Positions 8,614 through 16,874 of a stretch of DNA of 32,694 bases are shown piece after piece. Under the pieces are notes generated by a model that saw only the letters and a program-made list of their open reading frames with translations, was not told the origin of the DNA and ran no database searches. Made by a program: the position numbers and the translations under genes. The stretch lies in assembly GCA_012839355.1 (NCBI GenBank), contig DUNK01000018.1, positions 1 through 32,694 on the forward strand, given 5' to 3'. Position 1 is the first letter of the stretch; the number at the start of each line of letters is the position of its first letter. The stretch is from Acholeplasma sp. Lineage in GTDB: Bacteria; Bacillota_I; Bacilli_A; Acholeplasmatales; UBA5453.

Positions 8614-11600
8614 TCAACTTAAATATAAACTAGTCTCTTTTCTTTCTGCGTAAAAATATAATGGCATATTGTACGATGCAACAATTCCCGCACCTGGTTC
8701 AAAGTAAGTATAACCTGCATCTTTCAATCTAACTAAATATGCATAGAATGCCTCATATAAATCTGCATGAATCATTACTTCATCATAAACACTTTCAAAA
8801 ATTGATCTATTAAAATTGTTATAGAAAAAGTAATCATTTGTCGCAACTCTATAATATTCGTAATCATCGATACTATCATAAGGGATTTTTAAATATGTAT
8901 ATGTTTCACGATTGTATAATGTCTTTAAATCTGCTCCTGTTATTTCTACGCTAACAACTCTATTATCAAATGGAGAAACCTTGAAAACATCACTGGCCAT
9001 TATTGAACCTTGATAAATAGATGCTCTTGTACCGCCTGAGTTTTGAATTCCTAAAACTGCTCCTTCTGCTTCGCTTACCATCAATTTAGCAATGAAAAAC
9101 GCAAGTTCGCTTTGACTTAAATTTCTATTAGCTTTAATTATTTCTTCTTCATATAAATGTCTTACAGAATCATAATAAGTGTTAATAATAAATTCTATTT
9201 CCATATCTGGTGAATTTAAGTGTTCATGATTATAAAGATTAGTTATTGATGAGTTAACAAGCGAATATCCCGTATTTTTATTAATTAGTAGTTCCATTCT
9301 ACCTACTCTTTGTCCGTTGCCACCACTTTGCATACAAGGAATATCATTTGGATAAAATTGTTCAACTTGATGTGTGTGCCCATTAAATATTCCTCTTACT
9401 TTTGGAAGCGTTGATACAGCATTATTAAAGCTAGAATCACTGTCGTGATTAACTACTAAAACAAAATCAACTAAACTTTCAATTTCATTAATTGTATCAC
9501 TAACAGCTGTATAAGGATCTGCAAAATAATAATCTTCTACTCGGTATCTCATAATACTACTTTCTAAACCCTTGCCAATAACACCGATAATACCAATTCT
9601 ATAACTTCCTCTTGTAATAATAACGTGACTATCAATAAACTCTGGTCTTTCATTATCAACCTTTCTCTTAACATTCGCAGCCAAGAGTGGAAAGTTCGCT
9701 TTTACACCTGTTGTATTTGGGTCAAAATATGATAAAATAACATCTAATCCCCAATCAAACTCGTGGTTTCCCAACACAAACGCATCAAGACCAATATTAT
9801 TAAATATTTCTATCATCACTGCTCCCTTACTTGAATTAGATAATAGTTCACCTTGAAACATATCTCCACCAGTAATAAAGATTGAATCTTGGTCTGATTC
9901 TTTTTTAATATAATTACCAATCTTCGCTAATCCTAGTTCATAACCATTATTTAAAATTGCTCCATGAGTATCGTTTAAATAAAAGATTTTAAAGAGTTTT
10001 TCTTCTGGGTCAGTGTAAGTGCCAACCTTATTAATTTCTAAATTACTACCAATTCCAACAAAATAATAACCATTATAGATTAAGATAACACTCTTAAGTT
10101 CAACTATATCATTTACTTTTAACTCTCTTAAAAGCTCATAATTAGCAAAATAATACCTAATATCATATATCGCACTCAATGTAAGTCCATCAGTTTCTAA
10201 AGTAAAGATTAGTTTATTCCCAACATCATTAATGTTAGTTATAACTAGACCATCATGGTCAATTAAGCGATATTTAAAGTTCGTTAGTGTCGTATAACCA
10301 GTAATGTTTACACTATTTGGAACAGGTTGAGTAAACGAATATTTAAGCACTACATCCATACTTGTTTCTGCAACAGTCAAGTACCCGATAGTTGTTTTTG
10401 TAACATATGCAGCTATTTCTGTGCCCTTTTTATAGCCTATGTTTTCTAAATCTCTAGTATTATAGCCTGTTATTTTAACTAAAGTAGCGCCTGTCTCGTC
10501 TTCGATGCTTATATATTCATATAAACTAAATGAAGTGATAATTCCGGTTATGACTGCTCGTTCACCTTCATCTAACAACATAAAACTAGAAATGTTTATA
10601 TTATTAGATTCTATATCCATCCATTTAGCAGTTAATACACAGTTTTTTGTAACTTTAAATGGGAAATTAACTATTTCATTATTGTAAGTCCAACCTAAAA
10701 AGAATGAATATAACTTTTCTGGATTAGTTTCTGGAGCATCAATAAAACTGCCACTAACAATGTCTGTTATAGAATCAGGCGTATAATTCCCCCCGTCACT
10801 ATTGAAAGTTACAGTATATGTTTGGACTAATTCATGCCATTTAGCAATTAATGTTATGTTTTCTATAATTGGTGTATCAAAATCAAATGGTTGTTCATTT
10901 AAATACCAACCGATAAATGTATAACCTTCTCTAGTTGAAGGAGTTAACTCTTCCACTTTATTTCCTTCATTTATTTGTCTAACTGTTTTTATACCATCAT
11001 AGCCATAATCAAAAGTAACATTATATCTTTTAACCGGAACGACTACTTCTTCCCATTTAGCATAAAGAGTTATATCACTAGTAATTATTGTATCAAACCC
11101 AAACAGCTGATTATCTAAATACCAACCTAAGAAGTTATAACCTTCTCTATCTGCAAGAATTAATTCTTCGACTCTACTACCTTCTTCTACTTGTTTAATC
11201 GTTGTTAGAGAATCGTAACCATGATTAAATGTAACTGTATATTTAATAGTCGGATTAGAAGTTATTTCCTCCCATTTGGCAGTTAAACTTATGTGACTAG
11301 TAACCTCACTATCAAAATCATATAATACATCGTTCAAATACCAACCTAAAAAAGTATAACCCTCTTTAGTAGGTTCTTCTGGTTCTATTGCCTTATTTTT
11401 ATAATTAACTAATTGTCTATTAATACCATCAACATCAAAATTTACTCTATATGATCTTATATTCCATTTACCTTTTAACACAAGATCTTCTTTAACAACT
11501 TCGTTAAAGTTATAAGGTTCATCACCTTGATACCAGTCAAGAAAAGTATACCCTTCTCTTTCAGGGTCTTGTGGTCTAGTAACTCTAGTGTTTTTATCTA

Positions 11601-11736
11601 TTTCAACAACTTCATAAGTTTGTTCATCATACCCTAACAAAAATGTTACTGTTTGGGTTTGTTTAAAACATCCTACCACAAAAAGTAAGCCAAATATCGT
11701 TGTTAATAAATATAATGTTCGTTTAAACTGTTTCAC
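8614..11736 (-). CDS. Surface lipoprotein: InlB-type repeats plus 5'-nucleotidase/metallophosphatase
   Basis: Large (1040 residues) exported lipoprotein. A basic, hydrophobic signal ends in a VVGC lipobox with Cys23. Residues about 29-372 hold five Listeria-Bacteroides (InlB B-type, Flg_new) repeats, each with GY-F-GWY in the middle and closing with AKW or GKW. About 380-570 are two beta-rich, OB-like segments. From about 583 comes a calcineurin-like metallophosphatase of the UshA/5'-nucleotidase family: NDTHG (588-592), GGD (623-625), GNHEFD (656-661), NHD (763-765) and NGHTH (785-789). The C-terminal nucleotidase substrate domain follows, with NSGGTR at 899-904. It probably dephosphorylates extracellular nucleotides or related phosphoesters at the cell surface, supplying nucleosides and phosphate; the exact substrate is not determinable. 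Its ATG overlaps the stop of the upstream lipoprotein by four bases. Confidence 0.88.
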   Translation of the reverse strand: MKQFKRTLYLLTTIFGLLFVVGCFKQTQTVTFLLGYDEQTYEVVEIDKNTRVTRPQDPEREGYTFLDWYQGDEPYNFNEVVKEDLVLKGKWNIRSYRVNFDVDGINRQLVNYKNKAIEPEEPTKEGYTFLGWYLNDVLYDFDSEVTSHISLTAKWEEITSNPTIKYTVTFNHGYDSLTTIKQVEEGSRVEELILADREGYNFLGWYLDNQLFGFDTIITSDITLYAKWEEVVVPVKRYNVTFDYGYDGIKTVRQINEGNKVEELTPSTREGYTFIGWYLNEQPFDFDTPIIENITLIAKWHELVQTYTVTFNSDGGNYTPDSITDIVSGSFIDAPETNPEKLYSFFLGWTYNNEIVNFPFKVTKNCVLTAKWMDIESNNINISSFMLLDEGERAVITGIITSFSLYEYISIEDETGATLVKITGYNTRDLENIGYKKGTEIAAYVTKTTIGYLTVAETSMDVVLKYSFTQPVPNSVNITGYTTLTNFKYRLIDHDGLVITNINDVGNKLIFTLETDGLTLSAIYDIRYYFANYELLRELKVNDIVELKSVILIYNGYYFVGIGSNLEINKVGTYTDPEEKLFKIFYLNDTHGAILNNGYELGLAKIGNYIKKESDQDSIFITGGDMFQGELLSNSSKGAVMIEIFNNIGLDAFVLGNHEFDWGLDVILSYFDPNTTGVKANFPLLAANVKRKVDNERPEFIDSHVIITRGSYRIGIIGVIGKGLESSIMRYRVEDYYFADPYTAVSDTINEIESLVDFVLVVNHDSDSSFNNAVSTLPKVRGIFNGHTHQVEQFYPNDIPCMQSGGNGQRVGRMELLINKNTGYSLVNSSITNLYNHEHLNSPDMEIEFIINTYYDSVRHLYEEEIIKANRNLSQSELAFFIAKLMVSEAEGAVLGIQNSGGTRASIYQGSIMASDVFKVSPFDNRVVSVEITGADLKTLYNRETYTYLKIPYDSIDDYEYYRVATNDYFFYNNFNRSIFESVYDEVMIHADLYEAFYAYLVRLKDAGYTYFEPGAGIVASYNMPLYFYAERKETSLYLS

Positions 11737-12776
11737 TCAATCCTTCCTTTATTTAAATCTATTTCTAAATATAATTCTTCATTTATACCATTACTTGTTA
11801 AAGACACTTTTAAGCCAATTTTTGAAGCTGTCGGATTATTTTCAATATATCTATTTATATAATCTTTGTTAATTACTAATGTTGAGAAAACTTCAATTCT
11901 ATAATCAACATTCACATTTAACCCTTCTATTTTTGTAATTACATAATCTTTAAATGAAAACTTATACTTAACATCTTCACCAACATAAGGTTGAATATAA
12001 AAAGACTCTAATTCATATGGTTCAGGTAATATTAAAACTCGCTTCATAACATTTTCTTCACCTGAAACGCTTATATATGTTTCACCACCATGTTTAGAAA
12101 TTAAAGATGGCGATAATCTGACGTTTTCTTCTCTCACAGAGACACCATATGCTTTACTTCCGTTCATGTAAACCTCTTTAGCCTTATAGGCTCTTATGAT
12201 ATATGGTGAGTTTTTAAATATTCTTATCATATTATAATCTAACGTAATTGTTTGGTCAGAAATTACTTTTTCTTCCATATAAACTTTTAATCTTATTTCA
12301 TTAACTCCCTCTTTTAAACTTTGAGGGATAGGAAATACATTTTGAGTAACTATAACTGTTTTTAAAGCTAGATTTTCAAAATAATTAATTTCATATGTTG
12401 CTCCATCAACAGCTTCCCAGTACAAGCTCTCTCCATCTGAATACATTAATAATTTAACATTATCACTTACAACAAATGTTATTGTATTGGAATAAATCGA
12501 TTCTTTATTTTTAAAAACTGCTTTAATTTTTACTCTATATAATCCTTTATCACTTTCTCTAAATGAATACTCGTTTGTTTCTGATTCGTATAAGATACCA
12601 TTAATATCTAAAATATAATGAGTTGCCTTATTAACTTTATCCCAATTTAAAGTATATGTTTTTAAATCATAATTGATATTAACTGGTCCAGCAACTGGCT
12701 TATCAGCACATGAAAAAAGAAATGACATTACTAATGTTATTACAAGTAATAAATATAGTGATTTTATCTTTCTCAT
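11733..12776 (-). CDS. Lipoprotein with FnIII-like beta-sandwich domains
   Basis: 347-residue exported lipoprotein of unknown function. The N-terminus MRKIKSLYLLL leads into a membrane segment ending in LFSC, with Cys23 as the lipid-bearing residue. Two similar segments follow: YTLNWDKVNKATHYILDINGILYE and LYWEAVDGATYEINYFENL both have the W-x(3-4)-A-x-Y pattern of fibronectin type III-like sandwiches. The last 150 residues are beta-rich and unrecognised. The frame is open from an earlier ATG, but the ATG at 12776 directly before the signal peptide has AGAGGGTG in front of it, so I use that. A four-base overlap couples it to the nucleotidase lipoprotein; it may help dock or display that enzyme (inference). 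Confidence 0.75.
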   Translation of the reverse strand: MRKIKSLYLLLVITLVMSFLFSCADKPVAGPVNINYDLKTYTLNWDKVNKATHYILDINGILYESETNEYSFRESDKGLYRVKIKAVFKNKESIYSNTITFVVSDNVKLLMYSDGESLYWEAVDGATYEINYFENLALKTVIVTQNVFPIPQSLKEGVNEIRLKVYMEEKVISDQTITLDYNMIRIFKNSPYIIRAYKAKEVYMNGSKAYGVSVREENVRLSPSLISKHGGETYISVSGEENVMKRVLILPEPYELESFYIQPYVGEDVKYKFSFKDYVITKIEGLNVNVDYRIEVFSTLVINKDYINRYIENNPTASKIGLKVSLTSNGINEELYLEIDLNKGRIE

Positions 12777-13001
12777 GCCAACACCCTCTTTTATCAAATT
12801 AAATAAATTGTACAACAATTATATTTCATATACTATTATACTCTATATTTGTTTTTATGATAAGATTTTTAATTTTTAATTTTTATATTTTATAACATAT
12901 TGTTATAACGATGTGTATTATGTTATATACATTAATCAATTCAATAATTTTTATTTAACTTTTTATGAAATTGTTTTCATTGTTTATAACAGCTTTTTCA
13001 T
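12777..13001. promoter_or_regulatory. Divergent AT-rich intergenic region
   Basis: Lies between the minus-strand lipoprotein operon and the plus-strand CBM-like gene and holds no plausible gene. It contains a perfect palindrome at 12806-12820 (AATTGT-ACA-ACAATT) 30 bases before the lipoprotein start, a second at 12890-12908 (TTATAAC-ATATT-GTTATAA), and several further GTTATA half-sites. A minus-strand TATAAT at 12840-12835 could be the -10 of the lipoprotein operon, but I find no good -35 at the right distance. Confidence 0.5.
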
Positions 13002-13029
13002 TTGACAATATACAGTTATTCTATATAAT
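13002..13029 (+). promoter_or_regulatory. Near-consensus promoter upstream of the gene remnant and CBM-like gene
   Basis: TTGACA (13002-13007), 16-base spacer, TATAAT (13024-13029): both hexamers are exact sigma-A consensus. A GGAG follows at 13036-13039, yet no start codon lies at a usable distance from it. Confidence 0.75.
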
Positions 13030-13061
13030 TATTTTGGAGCTGTTCTTTTTTTATTTTATAA

Positions 13062-13388
13062 AAAAATGTTAGGCATGATAAAAGAAATGAGCAAAGTTTT
13101 GAAACGTACACAGTTTCATTGGTTGATATTAACGGTGGAACAACAACTGATACAACACCTTTTACTTTAAATAGTGTTGTAACAGCAACTATAGTTGATG
13201 CTACAGATTATAATGATTTAATCGTCACTAACCTGAGCATTGATAACCCGACCTTAATAATTGGAGGCCCTGCTGCTACTGTTACTATTACTGTATCGCT
13301 AACTGAACCATCAACTGTTGCTATTTATAATCTAATAAGAGGAAAAGTTGTTAACTTACTAACAACTTTTAGTGTGACAAGGCAATGA
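13062..13388 (+). pseudogene. Probable remnant of a secreted beta-rich protein
   Basis: A frame open from 13062 encodes a Thr/Val/Ile-rich sequence (VDINGGTTTDTTPF through TVTITVSLTEPST) that reads like the C-terminal part of an extracellular beta-sandwich protein, but there is no signal peptide. The only start at the beginning of its conserved-looking part is a TTG at 13119 without a Shine-Dalgarno; the GGAG at 13036-13039 has no start codon behind it in this frame. The stop overlaps the next ATG by four bases (ATGA), as in an intact operon. I therefore read it as a gene that lost its 5' end by deletion while promoter and downstream coupling survived. A short intact gene with a TTG start is the alternative. 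I do not recognise the family. Confidence 0.45.
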
Positions 13389-13987
13389 AAAAGAAACTAT
13401 TATTCATTATTTTATCGTTCATATTTATAGGTTCAATTACTATTAGTGCCGTTTGGTATCAAATTCCTAACAACGTATCACAAACCGCTGAACAAAACCT
13501 TAATTTAGGTTATTGGCATACAGGCATTGTTTATGATTACGACCAAAACGCCAATTATAAAAAGGATGATTTAGTAATCAAAAATGGCGTTTTATATGTA
13601 GCTTTGCGCAACATTAATTCAAATGATAATTATCATGATCCTGAAGTCCCAAACACTAATTTGCTCGTTCCAATGAGATGGAGTGAATCTACTAAAGAAT
13701 ATCGTAGTTTTCACCGTTATGTCGTTAATGATTATGTATATTATGAAGGCACATATTATATAAGAAAAACTTTGCCGCACGATCCTAATACATTTACGCA
13801 ACAACCACCAACTCAAACTATTTATTGGGAAGAAGTTACTAATGTTAATCCACTTCACTGGTTTCCTTATGTAGTTTATTATGAAGGTCAAAAAGTTTTT
13901 TATAACAATCAAACTTATGAATGTATTAGAGGCGGTTTTAAAAACGTAAAACCATCATCAAGTTCATCTTATTGGACACAAGTATAA
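13385..13987 (+). CDS. Secreted protein with three chitin-binding-like (CBM5/12-type) modules
   Basis: 200 residues with an N-terminal signal peptide or anchor (KKK followed by about 18 hydrophobic residues, possible cleavage after ISA near residue 22). The rest is three related modules of about 45-50 residues: roughly 50-102, 105-150 and 155-200. Each has an aromatic-rich Y-x(2)-D/G-x-V...G-x-x-Y core and ends in an aromatic-containing W-E/T/S strand (MRWSES, IYWEEV, SYWTQV). This spacing is that of ChtBD3/CBM5/12 carbohydrate-binding modules. No catalytic domain is present, so it is a binding protein; chitin or another amino-sugar polymer is the likely ligand by family analogy. The ATG overlaps the stop of the preceding remnant, and no strong SD of its own is evident. 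Confidence 0.6.
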   Translation: MKKKLLFIILSFIFIGSITISAVWYQIPNNVSQTAEQNLNLGYWHTGIVYDYDQNANYKKDDLVIKNGVLYVALRNINSNDNYHDPEVPNTNLLVPMRWSESTKEYRSFHRYVVNDYVYYEGTYYIRKTLPHDPNTFTQQPPTQTIYWEEVTNVNPLHWFPYVVYYEGQKVFYNNQTYECIRGGFKNVKPSSSSSYWTQV

Positions 13988-14029
13988 AAAATGTCTATCT
14001 TTTAAATATTTTTTTATATAAATAAAAAA

Positions 14030-14048
14030 CAAACTTTAAAAATGTTTG
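14030..14048 (+). terminator. Weak hairpin after the CBM-like gene
   Basis: CAAAC...GTTTG with inner TTT/AAA pairing and one bulged base, followed by GATTGTTTT. The stem is weak, so termination may be partial. Confidence 0.35.
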
Positions 14049-14163
14049 GATTGTTTTATTGTTCAATTTAGTGTATTATAATATTGGACCATTTTTTAGG
14101 GAGAAAAAGATTGTCTCATCTTATCAAAACATAATTATTTTATTATTAAATGAGGTTTTATAC

Positions 14164-15264
14164 ATGTATGAACAAAGAATTTTTGAAAACTTTGACATTA
14201 AAGAAAAATTTATTTCTGTTATTCCCTATGGTAACGGTCATATCAATGATACTTTTTTAGTGCAGACCAAAGGAAAAATTAAAGTAAAACAATACATCCT
14301 ACAAAGAATCAACCACCGTGTTTTTAAAAACGTTGAAGGTTTAATGAATAATATAGAAATTGTAACTGCATATGTAAATATTAATTTTCCTGGTAATGAG
14401 TATCAAAAAATCATTAAAACCAAGGATAATAAGAATTATTACTTTTGCAGCGACACATACACATATTGGCGAGTTTATACCTTTGTAGAAGACGGTGTTT
14501 CTTTTGATGATATTGTTGAACCAAATCTATTTTATGAAACCGGCTTAGCTTTTGGTGAGTTTCAAAAATACATCCAAGATTTGAACGCTGAAAAAATCGT
14601 TGAAACTATCGCTAACTTTCATAACACAAAAATCCGCTTTAAAAATTTTGAAACTAGTGTCAATCTTGATTTAGTAGATAGAGTTCGCTTAGCGAAGCCT
14701 GAAATAGATTTTTTACTATCAAAGAAAGATTATGCTCCCGTTATAGTAGATTTACTAGAAGAGAAAAAAATACCATACAGAATTACCCACAACGATACTA
14801 AGCTAAATAATGTTATTTTTCATAAAACAACTAAAAAAGCTTTATCAGTTATTGATTTAGATACAATAATGCCTGGCTCAATTCTTTATGATTTTGGTGA
14901 TGCCATAAGATATGGAGCGAATAAAGGTAAAGAAGACGATAGAGATTTAACAAAAGTTGGAATTGATTTAAATTTATTTGAACTATTTACAAAAGGCTTT
15001 TTAGAAAACACAGCTAAAATGATGAATAAGACCGAGATTGAGCACCTTGCCTTTAGTGCATTACTAATGACTTATGAGTTATCAATGCGGTTCTTAGAGG
15101 ATTATTTGAATGGTGATAAATACTTCAAAGCAAGTGATGATGAACACAACCTAAGAAGAGCGAGAGCCCAAATAGCCTTAATGAAAGATATTGAAAAAAA
15201 TTTAGACAAAATGAATCTAATCGTTAAAAATATTTATAATGATTGTATGAAAAAGGATTCTTAA
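14164..15264 (+). CDS. APH/choline-kinase-fold sugar kinase, N-acetylhexosamine 1-kinase-like
   Basis: 366-residue phosphotransferase of the aminoglycoside phosphotransferase fold. The nucleotide loop is at PYGNGHIND (21-29), the catalytic loop at THNDTKLNNVIF (208-219) and the metal-binding DLD at 231-233, followed by MPGSILYDFGDAIRYGAN. The HNDTKxxNVxF...IDLDTxMPGxxxYDFGDxIR pattern is that of the branch containing Bifidobacterium NahK, which phosphorylates GlcNAc/GalNAc at C1, rather than of antibiotic kinases. The substrate is inferred. An earlier in-frame ATG at 14059 exists, but GAGG lies eight bases before the ATG at 14164 and homology begins there. It sits downstream of the chitin-binding-like gene, which suits amino-sugar salvage. 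Confidence 0.7.
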   Translation: MYEQRIFENFDIKEKFISVIPYGNGHINDTFLVQTKGKIKVKQYILQRINHRVFKNVEGLMNNIEIVTAYVNINFPGNEYQKIIKTKDNKNYYFCSDTYTYWRVYTFVEDGVSFDDIVEPNLFYETGLAFGEFQKYIQDLNAEKIVETIANFHNTKIRFKNFETSVNLDLVDRVRLAKPEIDFLLSKKDYAPVIVDLLEEKKIPYRITHNDTKLNNVIFHKTTKKALSVIDLDTIMPGSILYDFGDAIRYGANKGKEDDRDLTKVGIDLNLFELFTKGFLENTAKMMNKTEIEHLAFSALLMTYELSMRFLEDYLNGDKYFKASDDEHNLRRARAQIALMKDIEKNLDKMNLIVKNIYNDCMKKDS

Positions 15265-15266
15265 TT

Positions 15267-15299
15267 AAAAAACAGTTACTTTGATTTAACTGTTTTTTT
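15267..15299. terminator. Bidirectional terminator between convergent genes
   Basis: AAAAAACAGTT and AACTGTTTTTT form an 11-bp stem around a ten-base loop, with a T run for either direction. It serves the kinase gene and the nucleotidyltransferase gene, whose stop codon overlaps its edge. Confidence 0.85.
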
Positions 15300-16455
15300 A
15301 TAATCCCATCTTCTTAAAGACTTCTTCTAAATTTTCAACATCATCATCGTTTTTACCAGCAGTTTTTAACTCTTTTAACTTAGCTTTAGTATATTTTCTT
15401 TTTCTAAAGATAAACTTAAATCCCCTCATCAAATACGCAAATGGTAATAAAAACGGCAAATATTTTAACCATGGATAGTTTTCCTTCATGTATGCCCATG
15501 TAGGGAACACAAGTCTCAAAAACGTTCTAAATTTTCCTTTTTTTGCCACTCGCGGAGCCATTACATTAATGTTTCCACTTTTTCCATGAATGCCAGACAA
15601 ACAAATATAATCTAACATTTGTTGGTAATCTTCTTCTTCAACTTTAAAGTCTTTATCCAAGAATGGCGAATCAAGATCTAAAGCTTTTTTATTTATATAT
15701 AACATTGTCTGGAAAAACATTTCTAAATTAGTTTCTTTTAAAAGTTCATGTAAAGTCTCTTTATTAATTTCTTTTTCATAGTAATTAAAAAAGATTGTAA
15801 TGTCTAAAACACTTCTAATGCCTATTCCGCTTGATAGAACGTGTTTTTTCAAGTGATATAGTAAATATACTCCTTCAAATGCATAATCAAGTTTATATTG
15901 ATAATGTTCCATTTTTAGAGCATAATCCCATACTCTTAATAAAGGACTATTATCTTTGCTGCCTTCTTTTACATATATATATCTATGTACTTCTACAAAA
16001 TAATCATCATATAAATAAACATCATGTTCAGCTGTTCTGCTATAGTTTTTAAAACCTGCTTCTTTAAAAATTATTCTAGATTCTTCGCTTTTTTCTTTTC
16101 TAATAACAACATCAATATCACCCATCGGACGGTAATAACTCTCAGGATATATTTCTTTTAAATGTGTTCCTTTTAGAAAAATATGATCAATACAATTATC
16201 ATTAAACGCTTCATTAACCTTTTTTATTAGTCTTTTTTGTACATCATCATTATATACATTTGCGAAAAAATGTTTCTTTAATTTTTTATAGTTCTCTGAA
16301 GAAAAAACACCTTCATCTACACCAACATATAAAAGAGGTATTAATCCATTAGTCTCTGCTTGAATTAAAATCTCTTTTTCATCTTCAGCTTTTTTAGCAT
16401 ATTTTTCGCCTTTTAATGCACATTTAATTATTTCTAAAAATTGTTTGTTTGTCAT
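15298..16455 (-). CDS. NTP_transf_5-type nucleotidyltransferase
   Basis: 385-residue protein of the uncharacterised nucleotidyltransferase family PF14907. The Pol-beta-like core shows HIFLKGTHLKEIYP (91-104) and RPMGDIDVVI (109-118), with Asp113 and Asp115 as expected metal ligands. The remainder is helical with a basic, partly hydrophobic segment near residues 310-355 (WLKYLPFLLPFAYLMRGFKFIFRKRK), which may touch the membrane. In Firmicutes this family recurs beside PqqD-like proteins in peptide-modification loci such as some lasso-peptide clusters; the target molecule is unknown. Its ATG overlaps the stop of the peptidase gene by four bases, making it the third gene of a coupled cassette. 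Confidence 0.8.
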   Translation of the reverse strand: MTNKQFLEIIKCALKGEKYAKKAEDEKEILIQAETNGLIPLLYVGVDEGVFSSENYKKLKKHFFANVYNDDVQKRLIKKVNEAFNDNCIDHIFLKGTHLKEIYPESYYRPMGDIDVVIRKEKSEESRIIFKEAGFKNYSRTAEHDVYLYDDYFVEVHRYIYVKEGSKDNSPLLRVWDYALKMEHYQYKLDYAFEGVYLLYHLKKHVLSSGIGIRSVLDITIFFNYYEKEINKETLHELLKETNLEMFFQTMLYINKKALDLDSPFLDKDFKVEEEDYQQMLDYICLSGIHGKSGNINVMAPRVAKKGKFRTFLRLVFPTWAYMKENYPWLKYLPFLLPFAYLMRGFKFIFRKRKYTKAKLKELKTAGKNDDDVENLEEVFKKMGL

Positions 16456-16874
16456 TTTATTCTCTTAAATAGTTTAATAATTATCCTTCTTGGTAATAAT
16501 CTATAAATAAACACTTTAAATCTGTATTTTTTACTAGTTACAAAAATCTCTTTCTTCTTATTTTTATAAGATACTAACTCTGCAATTAATGATTCTTTTT
16601 TAACTGTTTCTCTTTTAACATTACCATCACCTCTAAAGATTAAATCTTCACCTTTTATCTTAACAAGGCGGTGAATAACGTGTCTTCCTTCAAATTCAAA
16701 AAGATAACTTTTTCCTTTTTTAATTTCTGTAATTTTCGCTAGTTTAACTTTTGTTTTATTCTCTTTAAAAAACGGCCACATTGATGTGCCAGTTACTGTT
16801 AATGTTACATCAGAAACTTCTAAAAGTGCATCAATATCATCAAAAACATTAATGCCTTTATCCTTTTCCATCAT
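16452..16874 (-). CDS. S24/S26-family peptidase (signal-peptidase-like)
   Basis: 140-residue protein with signal peptidase/LexA-type motifs: TGTSMWPFF with candidate nucleophile Ser31, HVIHRLVKI with His68 where classical bacterial SPase I has Lys, and FRGDGNVKRE (80-89). A Ser/His pair is the ER/archaeal/SipW-type arrangement. There is no N-terminal membrane anchor; instead the C-terminus (KKYRFKVFIYRLLPRRIIIKLFKRIK) is strongly basic and amphipathic, which could hold it at the membrane. Start at ATGATG overlapping the PqqD stop by four bases. The substrate is unknown. The context suggests cleavage of a peptide handled by the neighbouring PqqD-like protein (inference). Confidence 0.72.
   Translation of the reverse strand: MMEKDKGINVFDDIDALLEVSDVTLTVTGTSMWPFFKENKTKVKLAKITEIKKGKSYLFEFEGRHVIHRLVKIKGEDLIFRGDGNVKRETVKKESLIAELVSYKNKKKEIFVTSKKYRFKVFIYRLLPRRIIIKLFKRIK

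Noticed and set aside
13066-13170. Short plus-strand frame starting at ATG 13066 (34 codons)
   Set aside because: It has no Shine-Dalgarno and its product looks like an alternate-frame reading of the Thr-rich remnant.
14059-14163. Longer N-terminus of the sugar kinase
   Set aside because: The extra 35 residues are hydrophobic and low in conservation signals; GAGG with correct spacing precedes the ATG at 14164, where the kinase domain begins.
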